Origin: JADJPG01 sp964491875
GTDB taxonomy: Bacteria; Verrucomicrobiota; Verrucomicrobiia; Limisphaerales; JADJPG01
Assembly (NCBI GenBank): GCA_964491875.1
Contig: CAZBIC010000004.1
Span: 164,262-228,261 of the forward strand
Length of the DNA: 64,000 nt
Direction: 5' to 3'
The first letter of the stretch is position 1. Each line of letters opens with the position of its first letter. Made by a program: the position numbers and the translations under genes. Shown piece after piece: positions 23,439 through 31,916 of the stretch. The notes under the pieces were generated by a model, which made no database searches, was not told the DNA's origin, and saw only the letters and a list, made by a program, of their open reading frames with translations.

Positions 23439-24872
23439 ATGACGAACGACCCGAAATACCTCGCGGACCATTCGTTGCGGATCGAAGACCTGTTTCAGAC
23501 CCGCCGCCAGTTCCTGAACCGCTTTGGCCTGGGCTTGGGCGCGCTCGGTCTGGCCACGCTGCTGGGCGAGGGTGCTGGGTTTGGCGCAGAGGCGGTCTCT
23601 GCGGACCTGTCGAACCATCCGCTGACGCCCCAGAAAGCGCCGCTGCCGGCCAAGGCGAAGCATGTTGTTCACATCTTCGCCCAAGGTGCGCCGTCGCAGG
23701 TGGACACCTGGGATCCGAAGCCGATGCTCGCGCAGTATGACGGCAAGTCCATCGCCGGCTCGAATGGCGTTGGCTACGCGTCGCCGTTCAAGTTCGCGAA
23801 ATACGGCAAGGCGGGCGTCGAGGTGAGCGAAGTGTTCGCGAAGACGGCGCAGCACGTGGACGACCTCGCGATCATCCGCTCGATGTACACGGACATCCCG
23901 TCGCACGACGTTGCGACGGTCTTCATGAACACCGGTTCGCTACGACTCTCGAAGCCGAGCCTCGGTGCGTGGACGCTCTACGGCCTCGGCACGGAGAACC
24001 AGAACATGCCGGGTTTCATCTCGCTGCGACCGGGCAATGTGCCGCCGGGCGGTGCGTCGAACTGGCAGGCCGCGTTTCTGCCAGGCATCTATCAGGGCAC
24101 GAGCGTGAACACGAAGTCGCCGAACGTGGACCAGATGCTGGAGAACATCCGCAATCCGTTCCTCGGCCCGAAGGAGCAGCGGCATCAGCTCGACCTCGTC
24201 GCGAAGCTGAACGCGATGCACAGTCAGAATCTCCAGAAGGAAGCGCAACTCGAAGCGCGCATCGAGGCGTTCGAGATGGCGTATCGCATGCAGATGGAAG
24301 CGACTGATGCGTTCGATATCAGCAAGGAGCCGCAAAGCATTCGCGAGATGTACGGAAACTCGCCGCAAGGTCGCCAGTTACTGATCGCGCGGCGGCTCAT
24401 CGAGCGCGGCGTGCGCTTTGTGCAGGTTTGGGCCGGTGGCTGGGATCATCACCAGGACCTGGCGGATCGCCTGCGCCAGAGCGCGTCGGAGATTGACGGA
24501 CCTTGCGCGGCATTCCTCACGGATTTGAAACAGCGTGGGCTGCTCGACAGCACGCTGGTGATGTGGGGCGGCGAGTTCGGTCGCAAGCCAGTGCGCGATC
24601 GCAATGGCGGCGAGAATCCGGGCCGTGACCACAACAACAAGGCGTTCACGACTTGGCTCGCTGGCGGCGGCGTGAAAGGTGGGACGGTTTACGGCGCGAC
24701 GGACGAGTTCGGCGGCGCGGCGGTCGAGAACAAGGTGCATGTCCACGATCTGCACGCGACGATTCTGCGCCTGCTGGGTTTCGATCATGAAAAGCTGACG
24801 TATCGCTACAACGGTCGGGATTTCCGGCTGACCGATGTTTACGGGAACGTGGTCAAAGGGGTGATCGCGTGA
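23439..24872 (+). CDS. Tat-exported DUF1501 protein
   Basis: The 477-residue protein starts MTNDPKYLADHSLRIEDLF and has a twin-arginine signal RRQFLNRFGLGLGALGLATLL. The DUF1501 (sulfatase/alkaline-phosphatase-like) domain follows: VVHIFAQGAPSQVDTWDPKP, HDVATVFMNTGS, VQVWAGGWDHHQDL and VMWGGEFGRKP, with candidate metal ligands in HH and EFGR. The start at 23439 was preferred over an in-frame ATG at 23361 since the extra 26 residues are unlike family members, though no Shine-Dalgarno decides it. It is coupled by GTGA overlap to the PSD1 gene. Such pairs are a hallmark of Planctomycetota and Verrucomicrobiota and may act in extracytoplasmic polysaccharide use. Substrate unknown. Confidence 0.87.
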   Translation: MTNDPKYLADHSLRIEDLFQTRRQFLNRFGLGLGALGLATLLGEGAGFGAEAVSADLSNHPLTPQKAPLPAKAKHVVHIFAQGAPSQVDTWDPKPMLAQYDGKSIAGSNGVGYASPFKFAKYGKAGVEVSEVFAKTAQHVDDLAIIRSMYTDIPSHDVATVFMNTGSLRLSKPSLGAWTLYGLGTENQNMPGFISLRPGNVPPGGASNWQAAFLPGIYQGTSVNTKSPNVDQMLENIRNPFLGPKEQRHQLDLVAKLNAMHSQNLQKEAQLEARIEAFEMAYRMQMEATDAFDISKEPQSIREMYGNSPQGRQLLIARRLIERGVRFVQVWAGGWDHHQDLADRLRQSASEIDGPCAAFLTDLKQRGLLDSTLVMWGGEFGRKPVRDRNGGENPGRDHNNKAFTTWLAGGGVKGGTVYGATDEFGGAAVENKVHVHDLHATILRLLGFDHEKLTYRYNGRDFRLTDVYGNVVKGVIA

Positions 24873-27412
24873 AGGCGCCAAACCCATTTGTAGCATTCGG
24901 CATCGGAACATTGGTGCTTAGTGTTCTGTCGGCTGCCGGAGCCGATGCACCAAAAATTACCGCGTCTCAATCCGAGTTCTTCGAGAACAAAGTCCGGCCC
25001 GTGCTCGTGAAACATTGCTACAAGTGTCACAGCGCGGAGGCGACAAAGGTGAAGGGCGGGTTGTATCTCGATACGCGCGATGGCGCGCTCAAAGGTGGCG
25101 ACTCCGGTCCGGCGATTGTTCCCGGCGATCCTGAGAAGAGCCTGCTAGTGAAGTCGATTCGCTACGCCGATCCGGATCTTCAGATGCCGCCCAAGGGCGA
25201 GAAACTGTCCGACGCGCAGATTGCTGACCTCGTTGCATGGGTGAAGATGGGTGCGCCCGATCCGCGCGTCGGTACAGTGACGGCGAAGAAATCGACCGGC
25301 AAAGATCACTGGGCGTTTCAACCGGTGAAGAAGCCGGTAGTTCCAGTAATCAGTAAGTCAGTAAACAGTAATCAGCCAGCGACAGCCGGGCGACCACTGA
25401 AAACTGATTCACTGATTACTGATTACTCAAATCCGATAGACGCCTTCATCAACGAAAAGCTTACCGAGAAAGGCATGACGCTTTCGTCGCCGACGGACAA
25501 ACGCACGCTCATCCGCCGCGTTTACTACGACTTGATCGGCCTTCCGCCGACGCCGGAAGAGGTGCAGGCGTTCATCGACGACGCGTCGTCGGATGCGTTC
25601 GCGAAGGTCGTCGACCGCCTGCTCGCGATGCCGCAATACGGTGAGCGCTGGGGCCGGCACTGGCTCGACGTGGCGCGTTACTCCGATACGAAGGGGGAAA
25701 TCAAGCGCCTGCGGGACACGCCGCTGTATCCGTTCGCGTGGACGTATCGCGATTACGTCATCAAGTCCTTCAACGACGACAAGCCCTACGACCGATTCAT
25801 CATCGAACAGATCGCTGCGGACAAACTGCCGCTGGCGAAAGGGGACCCGACGCTGGCCGCGCTGGGCTTTCTCACGCTCGGCGAACGTTTTCAGAACAAC
25901 GAGAACGACATCATCAACGACCGCATCGATGTGATGACGAAGGGGCTGCAGGGATTGACTGTGAGCTGTGCGCGGTGTCACGACCACATGTTCGATCCGA
26001 TCTCGATGAAGGATTACTACGCGTTGCGCGGTGTCTTCGCGAGCAGCCACGAGCCTAAGGTCGCGCCACTCATCGGTGGAGATCCGACGCGCGACCCGGA
26101 TTACGCGGATTACTACACGCAGCGGACGAATCTCCAGCAGCAGCTCGATGCTAAGGTGGTGAAGTTTCGGCAGGGAAACCAGCAGGCGAACCGGGAGATT
26201 CTCCGTGAGCGCATCGAACTCCAGAACAAGATCGACGCGCTGGAATTGACGCATCCCGGCGCTCCGGCGCGGGCCCATGTGTTGCTGGACAATGAGAAGC
26301 CAAAGGACTCGCCCATCTTCCTGCGCGGTGAAGCGGAGAACAAAGGCCCGACGGTCCCGCGCCGTTATCTAGAATGTGTCTCAGGACCGAATGCGAAACC
26401 GTTCACGATTGGCAGCGGACGAATCGAGCTGGCGAACGCCATCGCGAGCAAAAACAATCCGCTCACGGCGCGGGTGATGGTAAACCGCATTTGGCAGCAT
26501 CATTTCGGCGAGGGAATAGTTTCCACGCCCGATGACTTCGGGACAATGGGATCCGCCGCGAGCCATCCGGAGTTGCTCGATTACCTCGCGAGTTACTTCA
26601 TGGAGCACGGCTGGTCGGTGAAGCAGATGCACCGGCTGATTCTCACCTCGGCCGCGTGGCAGCAGGGCAGCGACAACAATCCACGGTTCGCCCAGATTGA
26701 TCCGTTCAACCGCCTGCTCTGGCGGCAGAACTTGCGCCGGTTGGAGTTCGAGCCAATCCGCGATTCGCTCCTCGCCATCGGCGGGAAGCTCGACACGAAC
26801 GTCTATGGCAAACCTGTGCCGCTCGCGATGGCGAAGGGACGCAACTTTCGCGCGGCGTTGATTCTGGAGCCGAGCGGTCGCGCGATGGATATCGGATACA
26901 CGACCCGCCGGACGGTCTACGGCTATATTGACCGTTCTGATCTGCCCGAGGTGTTCAACAGCTTCGATTTCGCGAATCCCGACATGTCGAACGGGCGCCG
27001 GCACGAGACAACGGTGCCGCAGCAAGCGTTGTATCTGATGAACAGCCCGCTCGTGGTGGAGCAGGCGCGGAACGTTGTGGAACGAAGCGATGTGAAATCG
27101 TGCAAGACGGATGAGGGCAAGATTCGGCGCCTCTACGAAATCATTTATCAACGCCCGCCGCGCCCGGAGGAACTGAAGCTTGGAATGGAATTCCTCGAAG
27201 ACGCTTCGACGCCGGCGGACTCTGCCCCGCTCGCGCCCGCGGCGGAACCGGTGCGTCCGGGCAAAGGCCGGATGCGCGAGCAATTCAAAGCGAAGCAGGA
27301 AGCGCGGCAAGCTGCACGCAAGGCGGGCGTTCGCGATGCCCGCCCGCTGGGTGCGCTCGCCGAGTACGCGCATGCGCTGTTGCTGGCGAACGAAGCAGGG
27401 TTTGTGAACTAA
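24869..27412 (+). CDS. Exported cytochrome c-DUF1549-DUF1553 (PSD1) protein with in-frame repeat insertion
   Basis: The 847-residue protein starts at a GTG overlapping the DUF1501 stop. A signal peptide precedes a planctomycete-type cytochrome domain (CYKCH, Cys50/Cys53/His54; axial-Met region QMPPKGEKLSDAQIADLVAWV). DUF1549 then follows (IDAFINEKL, DLIGLPPTPEEVQAFIDD, YGERWGRHWLDVARYSDT, CARCHDHMFDPI giving a second CxxCH near 369-373). DUF1553 follows (LTARVMVNRIWQHHFGEGIV, NSFDFANPDMSNGRRHETTVPQQ). The C-terminal ~60 residues include a basic linker. An AGTAATCAG-type inverted repeat is embedded in frame between cytochrome and DUF1549 domains (residues ~158-186). The protein is probably a periplasmic redox-linked enzyme working with DUF1501. 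Function not established. Confidence 0.88.
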   Translation: MKAPNPFVAFGIGTLVLSVLSAAGADAPKITASQSEFFENKVRPVLVKHCYKCHSAEATKVKGGLYLDTRDGALKGGDSGPAIVPGDPEKSLLVKSIRYADPDLQMPPKGEKLSDAQIADLVAWVKMGAPDPRVGTVTAKKSTGKDHWAFQPVKKPVVPVISKSVNSNQPATAGRPLKTDSLITDYSNPIDAFINEKLTEKGMTLSSPTDKRTLIRRVYYDLIGLPPTPEEVQAFIDDASSDAFAKVVDRLLAMPQYGERWGRHWLDVARYSDTKGEIKRLRDTPLYPFAWTYRDYVIKSFNDDKPYDRFIIEQIAADKLPLAKGDPTLAALGFLTLGERFQNNENDIINDRIDVMTKGLQGLTVSCARCHDHMFDPISMKDYYALRGVFASSHEPKVAPLIGGDPTRDPDYADYYTQRTNLQQQLDAKVVKFRQGNQQANREILRERIELQNKIDALELTHPGAPARAHVLLDNEKPKDSPIFLRGEAENKGPTVPRRYLECVSGPNAKPFTIGSGRIELANAIASKNNPLTARVMVNRIWQHHFGEGIVSTPDDFGTMGSAASHPELLDYLASYFMEHGWSVKQMHRLILTSAAWQQGSDNNPRFAQIDPFNRLLWRQNLRRLEFEPIRDSLLAIGGKLDTNVYGKPVPLAMAKGRNFRAALILEPSGRAMDIGYTTRRTVYGYIDRSDLPEVFNSFDFANPDMSNGRRHETTVPQQALYLMNSPLVVEQARNVVERSDVKSCKTDEGKIRRLYEIIYQRPPRPEELKLGMEFLEDASTPADSAPLAPAAEPVRPGKGRMREQFKAKQEARQAARKAGVRDARPLGALAEYAHALLLANEAGFVN
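25344..25427. repeat. Imperfect inverted repeat of CAGTAATCAG units inside the PSD1 gene
   Basis: The left arm (25344-25375) consists of CAGTAATCAGTAAGTCAGT-like units. The right arm (25396-25427) is their approximate reverse complement (CTGATTCACTGATTACTGAT). They are separated by a 20-bp GC-rich spacer. AGTAATCAGTAA and its complement match exactly. The segment is AT-rich compared with the surrounding gene, keeps the reading frame and encodes a linker with ISKSVNSNQ and KTDSLITDYS. Confidence 0.8.
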
Positions 27413-27424
27413 GTCAGGGAAACC

Positions 27425-28534
27425 TCACTGCATCCGGCTGAACCACCAGGTAACGAGGCGGTGGCCGCCGAAAATCCAGACGGTGGCAGCCATGGCGATG
27501 TAGGGTCCGTAGGGCAGTCGACTTGACCATTCTTGTTTCCGAATCGCGATCAAGAAGACTCCGACCAGTGCTCCGAGAACGGAACTGAACATCAGCGAGA
27601 ACAACGCGGCTTTCCAGCCAAGGAACGCGCCGATGGCTCCCATGAACTTCACGTCGCCGAACCCCATCGCCTCTCGCGGGATGACGAGGCGGTCGGTGAC
27701 GACTTCCATCCGGGGCACGGTTTCGGGATCGAGCACTTCGTCGCCGAGATGGAGTTTCTCCGGCATTAAACGAACTTCGATGTCCTTGTAGCTGCGGTCA
27801 GGAAGTTCAACGATCTTGGCCTGGAACTTGATCACGTCGGACTTGCGATAGAAGAGCTCTTCAAACGGGATTTCTTTATCGGGTAGGATGACACCGGTCT
27901 CGGTGAAGATGACACGCGTGTCTGGCGGCAATTGAATGTCCTGCTTGCCGAACATCAGCTTACCGACACGAAGAACGAGATAGACCACACCCCACCCGAC
28001 AGCGAGTCCGAGGAAACTTTGGAGGAGGGAGACCGCGTGGGAGGAGGTTCCGTGAAGGGCCGGAATCGCTGCGGAAAATGCAACGCCGGCGACCATTCCG
28101 CCGATCGTGATTTCATCCGGGATGATGAAGTGCTCGAAGTCGATGAATGTGGCGACGACGAATCCCGCCATGATCACGCCGTAGGCAAGCGCGAGCAGAA
28201 CGGATTGTTTTCCGACAAGAAGCCAGCATCCGAGAAAGAGGAGGCCTGTGAGCAGTTCCACCAGAAAGTAGCGCACAGCAATGGGCGCGCGGCAGTTGGC
28301 GCATTTGCCGCGAAGCGTCAGCCATGTGACCAGTGGCACATTGAGAAACCACGGTATGGAATAACCACAGTGCGGACAGTGGGATGGTGGTGAAACGACG
28401 CTGAGCCCTCGCGGCATCCGATGGATGCAAACGTTGAGGAAGCTTCCGACCATGCTGCCGAAAACGAAGAATACGACCGACCAGAAGTGGAACGGTACCG
28501 CGGCCCAGACTTCGGGATCAAACGTGCGCGCCAT
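27425..28534 (-). CDS. Type IV prepilin peptidase (A24 family) with a large periplasmic/cytosolic insertion
   Basis: The 369-residue membrane protein has the PilD layout. GSMVGSFLNVCIHRMP is followed by a zinc-binding four-Cys motif (CPHC at 53-56, CANC at 78-81). The first catalytic Asp is in IDFEHFIIPDEIT (Asp132), and the second in GFGDVKFMGAIGAFLGW (Asp294). About 90 residues (197-288, soluble, with PDTRVIFTETGVILPD and LPDRSYKDIEVRLMP) are inserted between the helices carrying the two aspartates. This makes it longer than the usual ~280 residues. It cleaves and N-methylates pilins and pseudopilins, possibly those at 19306 and 29832. It lies 17 bp behind aroE on the same strand. Confidence 0.93.
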   Translation of the reverse strand: MARTFDPEVWAAVPFHFWSVVFFVFGSMVGSFLNVCIHRMPRGLSVVSPPSHCPHCGYSIPWFLNVPLVTWLTLRGKCANCRAPIAVRYFLVELLTGLLFLGCWLLVGKQSVLLALAYGVIMAGFVVATFIDFEHFIIPDEITIGGMVAGVAFSAAIPALHGTSSHAVSLLQSFLGLAVGWGVVYLVLRVGKLMFGKQDIQLPPDTRVIFTETGVILPDKEIPFEELFYRKSDVIKFQAKIVELPDRSYKDIEVRLMPEKLHLGDEVLDPETVPRMEVVTDRLVIPREAMGFGDVKFMGAIGAFLGWKAALFSLMFSSVLGALVGVFLIAIRKQEWSSRLPYGPYIAMAATVWIFGGHRLVTWWFSRMQ

Positions 28535-28551
28535 GCTGGATGCCTGATCGG

Positions 28552-29481
28552 TTATCGACCATAAACGTTTTTGGTGAGTGCTTCACGCATCACCTCTATC
28601 GGCGGATTGAACCCGCTCCAAAGCTCCAGCGCCTTCGCTCCTTGATAAAGCAACATACCGATACCGTTAGCGGTCCGACAGCCAGCAGCCCGGGCTGTTT
28701 TGAGCCACAGCGTCTCGGCGGGGCGATAGATCATGTCATACGCGGCGCCAGCCTTGGAAAGGGAGTATTGAGCGGTGTCGAACGGGGATGGATCATCTGC
28801 TTTCAGGCCGAGGGAAGTAGCGTTTACGACCAGATCAATCGTTTGGTTCGGCGCCGGATATCCGGAGTGAGCTCTGACGTTCGGAAAGCGCTGGGCGATT
28901 TCGGCGATTAAACCGGCGACCTTGCTTTGCGTGCGATTGACGAGAAACAGTTCTGCTACGCCCTCGGCGGCGAGTTTGAGTGCTGCTGTGCGGCCCGCGC
29001 CGCCGGCGCCGAGGAGGAGGATCTTGGCGTCCCGAATTGTCACTCCGAGATCTTCCTGGATTGATCGAGTCACGGCATCCGCGTCGGTGTTGAAACCGTG
29101 GGACCTTGTCTTTTGTGGCGTCGCGTCGTTGAAGTCTGCGATTGAGCGCCAAGTGCCATCGGCGGCGAGGCCTTCGAAGCAGATCGTGTTCACGGCGCCC
29201 CACGTGCGAGCGGTATCGTCGAGGACATCGACGATGTCCACGGCGAGCAGTTTGTGAGGGACGGTCAGGTTGAGGCCGACGAAGCCCATCGCCTGGGCTC
29301 CGACGACGGCGGTGCGTAGTTCGTCTGGCTGAACATCAAACGCGAGATAGCGCCAGTTCAGTTTCAACGCGGCCATGCCCGCGTTCTGCATGGCGGGCGA
29401 CGCGGAGTGCTTGATGGGATGTCCATAGACCGCGCAGCAGCGCGTGGTCGCGCTGATCGATGTGGAAAACAGTTCAGGCAC
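28552..29481 (-). CDS. aroE: Shikimate dehydrogenase
   Basis: The 309-residue protein contains the substrate-binding GHPIKHSASPAMQNAG, NLTVPHKL with the catalytic Lys and the NADP-binding LLLGAGGAGRTAALKLA followed by FLVNRTQSK. The C-terminal YDMIYRPAETLWLKTARAAG and ANGIGMLLYQGAKALELW are typical. It reduces 3-dehydroshikimate to shikimate in aromatic amino-acid synthesis. It is the upstream gene of a pair with the prepilin peptidase. The two are probably co-transcribed although functionally unrelated. Confidence 0.95.
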   Translation of the reverse strand: MPELFSTSISATTRCCAVYGHPIKHSASPAMQNAGMAALKLNWRYLAFDVQPDELRTAVVGAQAMGFVGLNLTVPHKLLAVDIVDVLDDTARTWGAVNTICFEGLAADGTWRSIADFNDATPQKTRSHGFNTDADAVTRSIQEDLGVTIRDAKILLLGAGGAGRTAALKLAAEGVAELFLVNRTQSKVAGLIAEIAQRFPNVRAHSGYPAPNQTIDLVVNATSLGLKADDPSPFDTAQYSLSKAGAAYDMIYRPAETLWLKTARAAGCRTANGIGMLLYQGAKALELWSGFNPPIEVMREALTKNVYGR

Positions 29482-29831
29482 GCGTGGCTTTTAGCAGCCT
29501 TTCTCCGGCTGTCCAACCTTCAAGCGCTCGACGGAAGGCGGGAGCGTTCGTCGCCGACGGCGATTGTGCCCAAGGTTGAGACACGGTGATGGATTTCGAG
29601 ACGGTGAAAACCGATCGATTGGCTTCAGGGGAGTTTCGGGGGGGCGAAATCTGCCAGGTTTTCGGCGTTTTCGAGGTCCTGATGGACGGGGAGGCGGGGC
29701 GAACACCTCTGGCATTCACACTGCTAAAAGCACGGTGCGGTCGGCAGTAGGCAATCTGTGAACGATGTGCAGCAATAAAATATAACCCGCCTACTGTCTG
29801 CGTTCACGCCGCATGTGAAAGGTAACGAGTA
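29482..29831. other. Intergenic region upstream of aroE and the second pilin-like gene
   Basis: These 350 bp separate the divergent aroE and pilin-like genes. Short open frames on both strands have no start context. The AT-rich stretch AATAAAATATAAC at 29775-29787, about 50 bp before the pilin ATG, is the most promoter-like part. AAAGGTAACGAGTA precedes the ATG as ribosome binding site. Nothing else is recognised. Confidence 0.45.
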
Positions 29832-30182
29832 ATGAAGATCAATACGCTCCGCAAGTCGGGCTTCACGCTGGTTGAAATCATGATCGTGGTGGCCATCATC
29901 GGCCTCCTCGCCGCGATCGCGATTCCGAACTTCGTAAGAGCGCGCACCGCCAGCCAGACCAATGCCTGCATCGCCAATCTCAAGCAGATTGAAGGTGCCA
30001 AGGCCAACTGGGCTCTGGAAAACAAGAAGACCAGCGCGGATACGCCGACGGCTGCGATGCTCTACGGTGGCAACCTCTACATCGCGCGCACTCCGGTGTG
30101 CCCTGGTGGTGGTACCTACACGATTGGCGCTGTGGATACGGCTCCTGCGTGCAGCTTGTCCGCCAGCGGTCACGCGCTTTAA
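29832..30182 (+). CDS. Type IV pilin/pseudopilin-like protein
   Basis: The 116-residue protein has a basic leader (MKINTLRKSG), the classical G|FTLVEIMIVVAIIGLLAAIAIPNF cleavage site and N-terminal helix with Glu+5, and a short globular part with TNACIANLKQIEGAKANWALENKK. It ends with a loop CPGGGTYTIGAVDTAPAC likely closed by a disulfide. This small subtype is common in Verrucomicrobiota and resembles major pseudopilins (PulG-like) truncated at the C-terminus. It is a single gene with an AT-rich upstream region and a clear terminator, consistent with strong expression. Confidence 0.9.
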   Translation: MKINTLRKSGFTLVEIMIVVAIIGLLAAIAIPNFVRARTASQTNACIANLKQIEGAKANWALENKKTSADTPTAAMLYGGNLYIARTPVCPGGGTYTIGAVDTAPACSLSASGHAL

Positions 30183-30209
30183 GCGGTTCTGCTGACAGTC
30201 AGTCTCGAC

Positions 30210-30244
30210 GGGCCTGAGGTTTGCGCCTCGGGCCCTTTTGTTTT
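30210..30244 (+). terminator. Intrinsic terminator of the pilin-like gene
   Basis: GGGCCTGAGG (30210-30219) pairs with CCTCGGGCCC (30226-30235) with a single wobble pair and a 6-nt loop. It is followed by TTTTGTTTT. Confidence 0.9.
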
Positions 30245-30363
30245 CCAGCCACCCGGCCGTCTCGAAATTCACTCGTCAAACGTTTGCGCGTGACTAGAGT
30301 CCCCACCACGTTCCTTGGGGAGAATCGCCGTGGCAGCGATTCTTCAGGAAGCCCGGTTTGTTT

Positions 30364-31893
30364 ATGAAACCTTCTCTGCGCGTCTTGGTGGTCGAAGATT
30401 CAGAGTTCGACACTCAGATCATGGTTACTCTCCTCCGGAAGGGGGGATATGACGTGACCTACCATCGTGTGGAGGACGGCGAGTCATTGCGGGCTGCGCT
30501 CAAGGAGCAGGAGTGGCACCTCATTCTCGCGGATTACAATCTCCCTGCTTTCAGCGCTCCTGCGGCGTTGGAGGTGTTGAAGGAAACGGGTCTCGATCTA
30601 CCGTTCATTATTGTTTCCGGCGGCATCGGCGAAGACATCGCCGTGGCTTCCATGAAAGCGGGAGCCCATGATTACCTGATGAAGGGCAACCTTCACCGTC
30701 TGGCGCCGGCGGTGGATCGCGAGCTTCGCGAGGCTGCCAATCGCGCGAGCCAGCGTCAGGCGAAGAAGGCGGTCATCGAAAGCGAACTGCGTTATCGTCT
30801 GTTGTGGGAGACGTGTCCGGATTCGGTGGTGTTGATCGATCCTGATGGTTGCATTCGTTTCGCCAATCCTGCGGTGAAGGATGTTTTCGGCTACACCGTC
30901 GAGGAGGTTATCGGTCAGCAACTGGGTATGCTGCTTCCCGAGCGCATGCGAAGCGGGCCGCTCGCGGGTTTCGAGAGATTCTTTCAAGCTGGCAATGCTC
31001 GCGTCCGGCTTCGTGCCGTGGAGACCGTTGGCAAGCGCAAGGATGGAACGGAAATCCCGATTGAAGTCAGTTTCAGTGACATGATGCTTCACGACCAGCC
31101 GCGTCTCGTGGGATTCATCCGCGATATCGCGGAACGCAAGCGCGCAGAACGTGAGTTGAGGGAGAATCAGGAACAGTTTCGCGTGGCGCGGGAGATTCAG
31201 CAGCGCCTGTTCCCAAAGAGCGCGCCGGCGTGTGCCGGGTTTGATATCGCCGGAGCATCGTTCCCGGCCGAGGCCACGGGGGGTGATTACTTCGACTATC
31301 TTCCGATGCCGAATGGCAAAGTGGGCATTGTCGTTGGTGATGTGACGGGGCATGGAGTGGGGCCGGCGTTGCTGATGGCGGAGACGCGCGCTTATCTCCG
31401 GGTTTTGGCGGGCAGGCGCGAGGATCCGGGTGAGATCCTGACCCGGGCCAACGGAGTGCTGGCGGAAGACGTCGGCACGGAACGCTTCATTACTCTGTTT
31501 CTTGGCTGCATTGATCCAGGCACGCGGGGGTTTGTTTACGCGAGTGCCGGGCATCCGCCCGGTTACATCTTGGGTGCGGATGGCAAGGTGAAGACGGCGT
31601 TGAAGAGAACGGGCATTCCACTCGGTATGCGGCCGGACAATGTCTTTGCCGCGGCGCCAGAAATCATTCTGTCTTCCGGCGATATCGTGCTGCTGTTGAC
31701 GGATGGAATTGAAGAAGCCTCCGCGCCGGACGATTCGTTGTTCGGGATCGATCGTATCATCGAGACCGTGCGCGCCAATCGCGACGCTTCAGCGCACGAC
31801 ATTCTGCAATTGCTCTACGAATCGGTCCGAAGCTTCGCGAATCACGGCCCTCAGCTCGATGACATCACGGCCATCATCATCAAAGTGCAGTAG
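30364..31893 (+). CDS. REC-PAS-PP2C (SpoIIE/RsbU-type) phosphatase response regulator
   Basis: The 509-residue protein has an N-terminal receiver domain (acidic pair Glu11-Asp12, phospho-acceptor Asp57 in LILADYNLP, Lys in YLMKG). A PAS domain covers about 138-255 (LLWETCPDSVVLIDPDGCIRFANPAV), ending in DIAERKRAEREL. A C-terminal PPM phosphatase starts around 280 (AREIQQRLFPK) with metal-binding GGDYFDYL and VGDVTGHGVGPAL and a final DDITAIII. Such proteins dephosphorylate anti-sigma-factor antagonists in partner-switching stress or envelope responses. An in-frame TTG six bases upstream has better Shine-Dalgarno spacing (AGGAAG) and may be the true start. No partner kinase is adjacent. Confidence 0.92.
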   Translation: MKPSLRVLVVEDSEFDTQIMVTLLRKGGYDVTYHRVEDGESLRAALKEQEWHLILADYNLPAFSAPAALEVLKETGLDLPFIIVSGGIGEDIAVASMKAGAHDYLMKGNLHRLAPAVDRELREAANRASQRQAKKAVIESELRYRLLWETCPDSVVLIDPDGCIRFANPAVKDVFGYTVEEVIGQQLGMLLPERMRSGPLAGFERFFQAGNARVRLRAVETVGKRKDGTEIPIEVSFSDMMLHDQPRLVGFIRDIAERKRAERELRENQEQFRVAREIQQRLFPKSAPACAGFDIAGASFPAEATGGDYFDYLPMPNGKVGIVVGDVTGHGVGPALLMAETRAYLRVLAGRREDPGEILTRANGVLAEDVGTERFITLFLGCIDPGTRGFVYASAGHPPGYILGADGKVKTALKRTGIPLGMRPDNVFAAAPEIILSSGDIVLLLTDGIEEASAPDDSLFGIDRIIETVRANRDASAHDILQLLYESVRSFANHGPQLDDITAIIIKVQ

Positions 31894-31916
31894 CTTCCCC
31901 AAAAAACCGACCCGTC

